A DNA stretch of 8,937 nt from Spirochaeta sp. (GTDB lineage Bacteria; Spirochaetota; Spirochaetia; UBA9216). The stretch's first letter is position 1. Each line of letters opens with the position of its first letter. The stretch lies in NCBI GenBank assembly GCA_003454605.1, contig DMKD01000339.1, forward strand, positions 1-8,937, read 5' to 3'. The notes under the pieces were generated by a model, which saw nothing but the letters and a program-made list of their open reading frames with translations, was not told the origin of the DNA and made no database searches. Shown here one piece after another: positions 1 through 5,965 of the stretch. Both the position numbers and the translations under genes were made by a program.

Positions 1-575
1 CGATCTGATGGGATTTTTCTTATGACCGGCGCTGATTTAGTCAGGTTGCGCAATGACATGGCGGAGAGTGAGATATAGGCATTCATCTCCAACAATTGAT
101 GGAGCACTTCGGGCGGGCCGTAGAATGAGTGCAGCATGAAGGGGGCGGGCAATGGGGTGAAGCGCTTAAGGCTGCTGACGAGCTGCCCCCAGGCCTGTAC
201 GCAGTGAATTGAAAGCGGTCTGTTATACTCGAACGCCAGTTCAAGCTGAGACTCAAAGCTATTGATCTGATTTTCCCGGTTATGACGGTACTTCTGACTG
301 AAATCAAGACCGCATTCTCCAATGCCGCAAAATTTATTATCTGATACACGCCTTACTAATTCATCATAAGAACGTCCGTCCTTGAAAGGTCTATCTTCTG
401 TGTACCAGGGATGAATACCGTAAAAGGGGTGAATATCCTGAGCTGCTGCTTGCTCGACTGTAGAAAAATCTTCAACTGAGGTTGCATTTAGAAAGATCGG
501 TCTTATCTGCTTATGTATATTAAGTTCTGCTGAGACTGATATATGCAGATGAAGATCAGGATAAGAAAGATCCAT
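1..575 (-). CDS. TatD family metal-dependent hydrolase (partial, 3' end beyond the window)
   Basis: Translating the minus strand from the ATG at 575 gives 191 codons without a stop before the window edge. Family landmarks appear in order: the N-terminal metal-binding HLH (H9, H11), GIHPWY (about 53-58), GIGECGLDF with the bridging metal ligand E87, a QLELA...RPLSIHC segment with H124, and a LHSFYG segment with H149 in place of the usual HCFSG. The C-terminal metal aspartate (normally in LLLETD) would lie just outside the window. TatD proteins are TIM-barrel amidohydrolase-fold enzymes, often reported as 3'-5' DNA exonucleases or deoxyribonucleases; the physiological substrate here is unknown. 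The N-terminal strand region after HLH is more divergent than in housekeeping TatD. The start overlaps the stop of the zinc-ribbon gene by one base (TAATG), which implies translational coupling, since no close Shine-Dalgarno is seen. Family membership is firm; the exact activity is not. Confidence 0.9.
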   Translation of the reverse strand, partial: MDLSYPDLHLHISVSAELNIHKQIRPIFLNATSVEDFSTVEQAAAQDIHPFYGIHPWYTEDRPFKDGRSYDELVRRVSDNKFCGIGECGLDFSQKYRHNRENQINSFESQLELAFEYNRPLSIHCVQAWGQLVSSLKRFTPLPAPFMLHSFYGPPEVLHQLLEMNAYISLSAMSLRNLTKSAPVIRKIPSD

Positions 576-796
576 TAGTCCGTATCTTTTACGAATTCCT
601 TATGCATTGATTCTCGTGATTTCAGGCTGCTGCAGGGTTCACAAAAAAAGCTAACAGCACCACAGCTCGCTGTCACTGTGGGGAGATTTCCACAGACCTC
701 ACAGGTGAATGTTACCTTCCATTTTTGTCCGCAGCTGCCGCAGGTATAGTGGCTCCCTCTGCCTTCGAGTTTTTCATTACATATAGGACAAAGCAT
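575..796 (-). CDS. YfgJ-like zinc-ribbon protein (zinc_ribbon_6 family)
   Basis: This 73-residue protein is built around cysteine pairs: CPIC (C3, C6), CGSC (C19, C22), CEVC (C32, C35), then C45 in a CGAVSFFC segment with C52, and C55. The order CPxC, CxxC, CxxC, CGAVxFFC and a final short basic tail matches E. coli YfgJ, a small two-zinc-ribbon protein of unknown function. It is cytoplasmic, with no signal or membrane segment. The start is supported by GAGGAG at 802-807, five bases before the ATG, and by a promoter further upstream. It is the first gene of a pair with the TatD-type hydrolase and shares one base with it (TAATG), so the two are probably made together. A role in nucleic-acid handling is only an inference from the partner. 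Confidence 0.85.
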   Translation of the reverse strand: MLCPICNEKLEGRGSHYTCGSCGQKWKVTFTCEVCGNLPTVTASCGAVSFFCEPCSSLKSRESMHKEFVKDTD

Positions 797-837
797 AACT
801 ACTCCTCGAAAAGATTCAACAATATCAGTTCAAATTT

Positions 838-866
838 AATATAAGTTATTTTACAGGGAAAGTCGA
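838..866 (-). promoter_or_regulatory. sigma70-type promoter for the zinc-ribbon/TatD pair
   Basis: On the minus strand, a -35 TCGACT (861-866; 4 of 6 consensus) and a -10 TATATT (838-843; 5 of 6) are separated by 17 bases. Predicted transcription starts near 831, giving a leader of about 35 nt that contains the GAGGAG ribosome binding site. Position relative to the gene and exact spacing support it; there is no experimental evidence. Confidence 0.6.
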
Positions 867-891
867 TGATTGAGGATGATTGAGGATGATT
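865..891. repeat. Short tandem repeat of GATGATTGAG (about 2.7 copies)
   Basis: Copies lie at 865-874 and 875-884, and a partial copy GATGATT at 885-891. The array starts in the -35 box of the minus-strand promoter and extends upstream, into the space between the two divergent promoters. It may be a regulator-binding array or a simple replication-slippage repeat. Confidence 0.6.
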
Positions 892-908
892 TATAAGTAT
901 AGAGTTGA

Positions 909-919
909 TTCGCAGCGAA
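909..919. promoter_or_regulatory. Small dyad TTCGCAGCGAA between divergent promoters
   Basis: A perfect 5-bp inverted repeat with a single central base sits between the minus-strand promoter (838-866) and the plus-strand promoter (947-975). The location would suit an operator. The same 11-mer also occurs at the 3' end of the helicase gene (2333-2343), so a chance origin is quite possible. Confidence 0.25.
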
Positions 920-946
920 AAACTTACAAAAAAAGTAGGAAAAAAA

Positions 947-975
947 TTGATTTTCTATTACAGAATAACTATACT
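947..975 (+). promoter_or_regulatory. Near-consensus sigma70 promoter driving a non-coding transcript
   Basis: The -35 TTGATT (947-952; 5 of 6) and the -10 TATACT (970-975; 5 of 6) are separated by exactly 17 bases. This is the best promoter match in the window. No open reading frame follows on the plus strand; instead a terminator ends about 85 bases later. Expected transcription start is about 982. Confidence 0.65.
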
Positions 976-981
976 TATATA

Positions 982-1070
982 TAGGAACGTTAGGGCAACT
1001 TACCTCCTTTTTTCTTCTTCTCCTATATTTTTTTTAGAGGGCATCTTTGTTAAAGGTGCCCTTTATTTTT
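982..1070 (+). ncRNA. Candidate small RNA with anti-Shine-Dalgarno motif
   Basis: Seen directly: a strong promoter (947-975), no start codon or reading frame, and an intrinsic terminator ending at about 1070, so a transcript of roughly 85-90 nt is expected. An 8-bp inverted repeat, ATATAGGA (979-986) with TCCTATAT (1021-1028), could close a 5' domain with a 34-nt loop. That loop carries ACCTCCTTT (1002-1010), identical to the 3' end of 16S rRNA, followed by a pyrimidine run. In known sRNAs, exposed C/U-rich loops pair with the Shine-Dalgarno region of target mRNAs and block translation. A similar role here is an inference. It does not match any RNA family I recognise (not tRNA, tmRNA, 6S, SRP or a known riboswitch). 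A leader of a downstream gene is unlikely, because the next gene is on the opposite strand and converges on it. Confidence 0.55.
1036..1070 (+). terminator. Rho-independent terminator of the small RNA candidate
   Basis: AGGGCATCTTT (1038-1048) pairs with AAAGGTGCCCT (1052-1062) around a GTT loop. This gives 11 pairs with one G-U, extendable by two more at the base. The stem is followed by TTATTTTT (1063-1070). A T run also precedes the stem (1028-1035), so in the minus direction it is followed by A residues and would not be a canonical terminator for the convergent lipoprotein gene. Confidence 0.85.
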
Positions 1071-1073
1071 AAT

Positions 1074-2294
1074 TTAAAACGGCGGTTCCAATGGCCGCAT
1101 AGTTTTATAATCACCGCAGAATCTAAGTTTTTTGTAGCAGTCAACAACTCTTGTGTATATCCTGCCGGATTCAGTTTCGGCTTTGACTGTAATGAGCTCG
1201 AGCGGGGCGGAAAAATTATTTGATCTATACCGGACTCCTTCCTCTATTGCAGTAAAATTCTCGTAGGAGTGAAATTCCTTCCCACCCGACCAGGTCAGGG
1301 TCGTTATATCATAGCGGTATTTGTCGAGGGGACCCCATACCCGGAAGTAAATCTCTTCACTGCGGCTGTTCAGGTTGATATTAATATCGTTTCCGTTTGT
1401 TTCATGCTGTGCCATTTTAAAATAGATCTTACCGGAATCTGATACCGCCGATATCGGAGAATCAGTCTGGATTTTACAGTCCCATAGATCATAAAAATGC
1501 ATTCCCCGCGTTGAAGTGCTGCTGATGGGACCGAAAAATACAGAATCTTCAGAATATACCTCAATCTTTCCATTAACAGAATAAAAGTTAATTTCTCCTG
1601 AAATTACAGATTCAATGATTTCGGCATGAACTGCCCCCGCTACTTTATCATAATACGGGACTTCCGAGCTTTCAGGATTCCCGGTCATAGTCAGCTCAGA
1701 TGATATTTCTGTCCGGTTCATCAATAAATAGGAACGCCCGTAGTCTGAGTTAATACTGATGCGCTCGGCACTGCAGTTATTCAGCTCGACATAGTTACTG
1801 CCCACGGATGTTTCTATATTGAGACTGTCTATTCTTAAGCCTGAAAGCCTCAAATCAGCAGATGAAGAATCTGAGATACTCTCAATTTGTCGGATATTGA
1901 TTGTGTCTGAAATATATATCCTTACTGTAGATTCCTGCACTGTCGGGATAGGTTTACGCCGGGTTTTCAGGATTACACTAAGATTGTCATTTGATTTATA
2001 TACTTCAGATTGAAAAGGCGTTTGATTTTCATTATCATCCCATTCAATCGATATAAGATAGTCTGTTCGGTCTTCAGGAGAGTTTCTGTAGATTAATTTT
2101 AAATCTTCCGCTTCAACCACTATTGAAAGTTGTTCTATTTCTGCAAAATCACATTTGCAGAAACTGAGTGAGTGCCTGCCTTCGTTATCATTGCTGATGA
2201 TTATATTTTCAGTTACAGGTACTCCGCTGCAGGACAGCAATAAAGCCGCTGGAAGCAGTAATACGAATAAAATGCGATAATCTATTTTTTTCAT
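1074..2294 (-). CDS. Putative lipoprotein with DUF4097-like beta repeats
   Basis: A 406-residue protein of unrecognised function. The N-terminus is a lipoprotein signal peptide: basic MKK, a hydrophobic stretch at about 8-20, and lipobox LLSC with the lipidated cysteine at 22, followed by Ser, so it is probably anchored in a membrane facing the periplasm or outside. The mature part is rich in Ser, Asn, Asp, Ile and Tyr and seems almost entirely beta. A short pattern recurs: SVGSNYVEL (163-171), SDYGRSYLLM (183-192), SVNGKIEVYS (239-248), SDSGKIYFKM (285-294), ETESGRIYTR (373-382). This resembles the S-x-S-G-x-I-x-V steps of DUF4097/putative-adhesin beta-solenoids, but the family call is an inference. 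Cysteines lie at 46, 48, 174, 273, 386 and 393. No Shine-Dalgarno precedes the ATG; an extended -10 sits 5 bases upstream. The gene follows the helicase by 34 bases. Confidence 0.8.
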   Translation of the reverse strand: MKKIDYRILFVLLLPAALLLSCSGVPVTENIIISNDNEGRHSLSFCKCDFAEIEQLSIVVEAEDLKLIYRNSPEDRTDYLISIEWDDNENQTPFQSEVYKSNDNLSVILKTRRKPIPTVQESTVRIYISDTINIRQIESISDSSSADLRLSGLRIDSLNIETSVGSNYVELNNCSAERISINSDYGRSYLLMNRTEISSELTMTGNPESSEVPYYDKVAGAVHAEIIESVISGEINFYSVNGKIEVYSEDSVFFGPISSTSTRGMHFYDLWDCKIQTDSPISAVSDSGKIYFKMAQHETNGNDININLNSRSEEIYFRVWGPLDKYRYDITTLTWSGGKEFHSYENFTAIEEGVRYRSNNFSAPLELITVKAETESGRIYTRVVDCYKKLRFCGDYKTMRPLEPPF

Positions 2295-2299
2295 GCATT

Positions 2300-2308
2300 A
2301 TTTTAACA
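2300..2308 (-). promoter_or_regulatory. Extended -10 directly before the lipoprotein start
   Basis: The minus strand reads TGTTAAAAT, a TGn extension plus TAAAAT (5 of 6), ending 5 bases before the ATG at 2294. Transcription would begin at or within one base of the start codon, and no ribosome binding site is present. No good -35 is seen at 16-18 bases. The identical nonamer lies in front of the membrane-protein gene (4845-4853). Confidence 0.4.
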
Positions 2309-2328
2309 TGATACAGTCAGGAATGTGA

Positions 2329-4335
2329 TTATTTCGCAGCGAACTTCGACTTCATAGCTGCAAACTGATCAAGTGCTGATGCCGTATCGAGTACCTGATC
2401 CTCCTGGTGCTGTACAATAAGCTCGGGGGGGATTTCTTCAAGGAAACGTGAAGGAATAGTTTCTACGACATCCCGCATAACGCGTCTGCTTTGGCAGGAG
2501 GTAATAAAGAGCTTTTCACGGGCTCTCGTTATTGCAACATAGAATAACCGGCGTTCTTCCTCAATGCTCTCTGGATTTTCCTCAATCGCTCTAGCGTGAG
2601 GGACAATATGATCTTCAATTCCTGCGAGAAATACAACCTGAAACTCAAGCCCTTTGGATGCATGAATTGTCATCAGGTTGATCTTTCCTTCTTCCTCTTC
2701 ATCAGCATCATCGCTGGTAATGAGAGTTATTTTATTAAGGTAGTCGTAAATACTCGGTTTAATATTATCAGGATTTCTTTCCCATTTTTCAAAAAAATCT
2801 ATGAATTTCTGAACATTTCCGAATTTCCATCGCGCGAGTTTTTCATTCTTGGAATTGTCGGTTATCAGGTAGCCCCAGTAGTCAATTTCATCGATTAGAC
2901 TTCGGAGCGCGCCTGTCATTCTTTTACCGGAAAGAAACTTTTCTCTGAATCCGTTAATCAGGTCTATGAACTCAGTAATATGAACTCTAAGTGAATCTTT
3001 CAGGGAGGAATCTGCATTACGGGCAACAAGGCTCATCGCAGAAAAAATTGAACAGCTCTGATGTTCGGCCAGCTCACGCATTTTCATAAGGGTTGTATTG
3101 CCTATTCCCCGGCGGGGAGTATTAATTATTCGAAGCAGGTTAACGTCATCATCGGGGTTTGAAATAACTTTGAGATAAGAGATTATATCCTTTATCTCTT
3201 TCCTTTGAAAAAAGCTCTGACCGCCTGAAACCTTGTAGGGGATGTTGGCTGCAAGAAATGCCTCTTCCAGGGTGGCAGTCAGGCTGTTTGTTCTGACAAG
3301 CACACCCACATCATGAAATTTAACATGTTCTTCGTAATGAAAACGGTGAATGAGCTCAGCTATAAATTCCGATTCATCTACTTCATTTTCAGGATGAAAG
3401 ATCTCGATTGATTTACCGACGGAAGTGCCGGTCCAGAGTTCCTTTTCCTTTCGATTTGTATTGTTTGCGATAACCTTGTTTGCTGCAGCAAGGATGTTTT
3501 TGGTCGAGCGGTAGTTCTGTTCAAGCTTTATCTCTGTTAGTTCCGAGAAATCCTTTTCAAAGTTTACGATGTTCTGATAATTTGCTCCGCGCCAGGAATA
3601 AATTGATTGATCATCATCACCGACCACACAGACATTTCGGTTGGTTTCTCCAAGCTGTTTTACCAGATTGTACTGCATCATTGAAGTATCCTGAAACTCA
3701 TCTACCATGATGTACTGATATCGCTCCCGGTAACCGTCGAGGACCTCAGGTTTCTGCTGGAACAGCATCTGCGGCATAACGATTAAATCATCAAAATCAA
3801 CTGCATTGTAGGCTGCAAGATGGCTATGGTATCTATCAAAAATCGGTTTATATATATCGTTTGTACTGTCCCAGTTTTTTCGGCCTGTTTTTATTTCGCC
3901 GATGAGATTATTTACCATATAAAGATCGAGATTGTCACCGCCGAGGCCTGCATGTCTTGCAGCTTCTTTTACAGCTGAGTTTTTATCCGCTTGATCATAT
4001 ATTGTAAAATTTTCTTTATATCCGTGAAGGTGATGAATGGATTCGCGCAATACCTTTACGCCAAATGCATGAAATGTAGAAACAGTGAGATTCCCGAGTT
4101 TCTGTCCGGTAAGCTCTTTTACACGCTCTTCCATCTCTCGTGCTGCTTTATTTGTAAAAGTAAGAGCCAAAATCGCTGATTGAGGAATACCCTGCTCAAG
4201 CATATGTGCTATCCGGAAGGTGATCATCCTCGTTTTTCCGCTTCCGGCGCCTGCTATTATGAGTACCGGACCGTTAATAATTGATGCAGCTTTACACTGC
4301 ATATCATTGAGTTCTTTTTCAAGCTGTATTGCCAA
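2329..4335 (-). CDS. rep: ATP-dependent DNA helicase, Rep/UvrD superfamily 1
   Basis: A 3'-5' DNA translocase/helicase. From the chosen TTG start (668 residues) the full set of SF1A motifs is present: Q-motif Q13; Walker A AGAGSGKT (28-35); Ia TFTNKAA (59-65); Ib STFHAFG (86-92); II VDEFQD (211-216); III GDDDQSIYSWRG (239-250); IV EQNYRST (272-278); V NLMTIHASKGLE (553-564); VI RRLFYVAITRAREKL (595-609). The 2B-region segment SGGQSFFQRKEIKD...NPDDD and the C-terminus (SRFLEEIP... to AAK) follow E. coli Rep (673 residues) more closely than UvrD or PcrA, which have longer tails. Rep helps forks pass bound proteins; whether this is Rep or the organism's only PcrA/UvrD-like enzyme cannot be settled here. 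An upstream in-frame TTG at 4398 exists but lacks a ribosome site and would overlap the membrane gene by 41 bases. The TTG at 4335 has GAGAG seven bases upstream, leaves a 22-base gap, and gives the usual short N-terminus. Confidence 0.93.
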   Translation of the reverse strand: MAIQLEKELNDMQCKAASIINGPVLIIAGAGSGKTRMITFRIAHMLEQGIPQSAILALTFTNKAAREMEERVKELTGQKLGNLTVSTFHAFGVKVLRESIHHLHGYKENFTIYDQADKNSAVKEAARHAGLGGDNLDLYMVNNLIGEIKTGRKNWDSTNDIYKPIFDRYHSHLAAYNAVDFDDLIVMPQMLFQQKPEVLDGYRERYQYIMVDEFQDTSMMQYNLVKQLGETNRNVCVVGDDDQSIYSWRGANYQNIVNFEKDFSELTEIKLEQNYRSTKNILAAANKVIANNTNRKEKELWTGTSVGKSIEIFHPENEVDESEFIAELIHRFHYEEHVKFHDVGVLVRTNSLTATLEEAFLAANIPYKVSGGQSFFQRKEIKDIISYLKVISNPDDDVNLLRIINTPRRGIGNTTLMKMRELAEHQSCSIFSAMSLVARNADSSLKDSLRVHITEFIDLINGFREKFLSGKRMTGALRSLIDEIDYWGYLITDNSKNEKLARWKFGNVQKFIDFFEKWERNPDNIKPSIYDYLNKITLITSDDADEEEEGKINLMTIHASKGLEFQVVFLAGIEDHIVPHARAIEENPESIEEERRLFYVAITRAREKLFITSCQSRRVMRDVVETIPSRFLEEIPPELIVQHQEDQVLDTASALDQFAAMKSKFAAK

Positions 4336-4357
4336 TGTTGTTCTCTCTAAATCCTGT

Positions 4358-4837
4358 TTAAACGTGTTTAATAAAAATTGATGCAGCTTCGGTACCAAAA
4401 TATACTAATAATGAAACTATAATTCCTGATATAACTGCACCACCTGCTACCGCGAGACAGGTTTTCTTTCTGTTAAGACCGAGTATCCATGCTCCTAAGG
4501 TCCCCGTGTACGCGCCCGTAATCGGCAGCGGGATACCGACAAAAAGCATTATACCGAGGTAGCCGTATTTATCAACCTTTGAAGATACCTTATGTCTTGC
4601 TCTTGTAACTAGTTTGTCGAAGAGACTGCGGTACCAGTTTATACGATAGAAAAGTTTATTGAGCGAGTCGAGAAACAGATACACAAGCGGTCCAAGAAGT
4701 GCGTTTAAAATCACGCAGAAGAAGTACGCGAACAGCGGATGTATTCCGTTTATTACGGCATATGGTATAGCACCGCGAAGTTCAGAAATCGGCAGAAGGG
4801 TGAACGCCGCCGTGACAAGTAAAGTCCGAATATTCAT
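4358..4837 (-). CDS. Small integral membrane protein, Sm_multidrug_ex family (COG2426)
   Basis: About 159 residues with several hydrophobic segments. Two family hallmarks are visible: LPISELRGAIPY near residues 15-26 and VGIPLPITGAYTGTLGAW near 100-117, each in a membrane re-entrant-like setting, with a basic loop between them. The family carries the name 'putative small multi-drug export protein', but transport function is poorly established, so the role is unknown. The reading frame can be extended to an in-frame GTG at 4864 or an ATG at 4846. I chose the ATG at 4837 because homologues begin about nine residues before the first hydrophobic stretch and because a promoter lies across the upstream candidates. 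No Shine-Dalgarno is seen for any start. The helicase gene follows after 22 bases, so the two are probably co-transcribed. It is divergent from trpX. Confidence 0.82.
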   Translation of the reverse strand: MNIRTLLVTAAFTLLPISELRGAIPYAVINGIHPLFAYFFCVILNALLGPLVYLFLDSLNKLFYRINWYRSLFDKLVTRARHKVSSKVDKYGYLGIMLFVGIPLPITGAYTGTLGAWILGLNRKKTCLAVAGGAVISGIIVSLLVYFGTEAASIFIKHV

Positions 4838-4844
4838 AGGGCGC

Positions 4845-4873
4845 ATTTTAACAAACGGTAGCACTATAGTCCA
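4845..4873 (-). promoter_or_regulatory. Extended -10 promoter for the membrane protein/helicase genes
   Basis: Minus strand: -35 TGGACT (4868-4873; 4 of 6), 17-base spacer, -10 TAAAAT (4845-4850) with a TGT extension (4851-4853). The -10 ends 7 bases before the ATG at 4837, so the mRNA would start at or next to the start codon. The GTG at 4864 lies inside this promoter, arguing against it as the start. Confidence 0.45.
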
Positions 4874-4891
4874 TAAGTTATCATGCAGAGC

Positions 4892-4920
4892 TTGACTAAA
4901 AAATGAAGTAGTGATACTGT
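4892..4920 (+). promoter_or_regulatory. Probable promoter of the trpXYZ-type operon
   Basis: A -35 TTGACT (4892-4897; 5 of 6) is clear. The -10 is weaker: TACTGT (4915-4920) at 17 bases or GATACT (4913-4918) at 15 bases. A weak -10 would fit a regulated promoter. The leader of about 30 nt is too short for a T-box or other riboswitch. Confidence 0.45.
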
Positions 4921-4923
4921 TTC
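4905..4923. promoter_or_regulatory. Operator-like dyad over the trpX -10 region
   Basis: GAAGTAGTGATACTGTTTC is a gapped palindrome: GAA-2-AGT-3-ACT-2-TTC. Its left half matches 7 of 8 bases of the E. coli TrpR operator half GAACTAGT, and it overlaps the -10 as trp operators do. The right half matches less well and the total length is 19 rather than 18, so a TrpR site is only a suggestion. Confidence 0.3.
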
Positions 4924-4954
4924 TATGTGTAAGAACAAAATGAAGGAGAAAATA

Positions 4955-5962
4955 ATGAAAACAAAATTTCTAACAATTCTATTGTTTGCTGCGCTAGCCG
5001 TAACATTAGTTATGACCGGATGCAGTAAGAGTGAAGAAGCTGCTGCAGATGAAGAAAAAGCGGTTGAAACAGCACCGATCGAAATTGGAATCTCAAAAAT
5101 TGTTGCACATCCCGCACTCGATGCTCTTGAACAGGGTATAATTGAAGTTGTTTCAGAGAAATATCCTGATGCGATATTTGATCTTCAGAACGCAAATGGT
5201 GAAATGGCTACAGCTTCTTCTATCGCGCAGAAGTTTAAATCAGAAAAGGTTGATCTGGCAGTCGGTATTGCGACTCCAACCGCTCAGGCTTTGGCTCAGG
5301 CAATAAGCGATGTGCCTGTCGTTTTCTGTGCAGTAACCGATCCGGTTGATGCCGGGTTGATTGTTTCGACAGATAAGGGCGAAGGAAATATTACAGGAGT
5401 TTCTGATATGACTCCGGTGAAAGAGCAGATAGAACTTCTTGCTTCTATGATCGATCTCAAAACCTTGGGTCATGTATACACAAACGCAGAAGCAAATGCC
5501 GTGAGGCTTGCTGAAATAGCCGAAGAGGTTTGCACTGAGCTCGGCATAAAATTCATAGGAACGGGTGTGAGCAATTCAGCAGAGGTTAAACAGGCTGCAC
5601 AGACTATAGCAGGTAAGGTTGATGCCTTTTATGTAAGCACAGATAATACTGTCGTGTCTGCAATCAGCGCAATAGTTGATGTTGCTGAAAAGGCGGGAAT
5701 ACCTATCGTCTCAGCTGATCCGACATCATCCGAATCCGGCGGTGTCCTGTTATCATGGGGATTTGATTATTATAAAATGGGAAAGGCTACCGGAAGAATG
5801 ATACTTGATATTCTCGACGGCGCTGAGCCCGACGGAATGCCTACTATGTTCATGACCGAACCTTCTGACATCGATCTGCTCGTTGATACTGATGTTGCAG
5901 AAACTCTGGACATTACTATTCCTTCCGATGTTCTCTCGGCAGCAAGAAAGGTTCAGAAATAG
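4955..5962 (+). CDS. trpX: ABC transporter substrate-binding lipoprotein, TrpX-like
   Basis: A 335-residue binding protein of the ABC_sub_bind family (PF04392). A lipoprotein signal peptide ends at VMTGC with the lipidated cysteine at 23, followed by an acidic linker (26-38). The mature domain carries HPALD (52-56), GIATPTAQ (104-111), AVTDP (126-130), NITGVSD (145-151) and STDNTV (228-233). These segments closely follow pneumococcal TrpX, a tryptophan/aromatic-binding protein, so an aromatic amino acid or related small ligand is likely; the exact ligand is an inference. The start at 4955 is chosen because AAGGAG (4943-4948) lies six bases upstream and the signal peptide begins there; an in-frame ATG at 4925 would add ten polar residues before the signal. 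It is the first gene of a three-gene importer operon, with the permease gene starting three bases after its stop. Confidence 0.9.
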   Translation: MKTKFLTILLFAALAVTLVMTGCSKSEEAAADEEKAVETAPIEIGISKIVAHPALDALEQGIIEVVSEKYPDAIFDLQNANGEMATASSIAQKFKSEKVDLAVGIATPTAQALAQAISDVPVVFCAVTDPVDAGLIVSTDKGEGNITGVSDMTPVKEQIELLASMIDLKTLGHVYTNAEANAVRLAEIAEEVCTELGIKFIGTGVSNSAEVKQAAQTIAGKVDAFYVSTDNTVVSAISAIVDVAEKAGIPIVSADPTSSESGGVLLSWGFDYYKMGKATGRMILDILDGAEPDGMPTMFMTEPSDIDLLVDTDVAETLDITIPSDVLSAARKVQK

Positions 5963-5965
5963 TAA

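Noticed and set aside
83..349. Open frame of 88 codons within the TatD gene
   Set aside because: It overlaps the TatD reading frame on the same strand in another phase, has a low-complexity Ser/Pro/Cys product and no family motif.
865..891. CRISPR-like array
   Set aside because: The 10-base units are contiguous with no spacers and fewer than three full copies.
2333..2343. Second copy of the dyad TTCGCAGCGAA
   Set aside because: It encodes the last residues (FAAK region) of the helicase and is not in a promoter setting; most likely coincidence.
4838..4954. T-box or other riboswitch leader for the importer operon
   Set aside because: The predicted leader is only about 30 nt, with no T-box sequence and no terminator/antiterminator before trpX.
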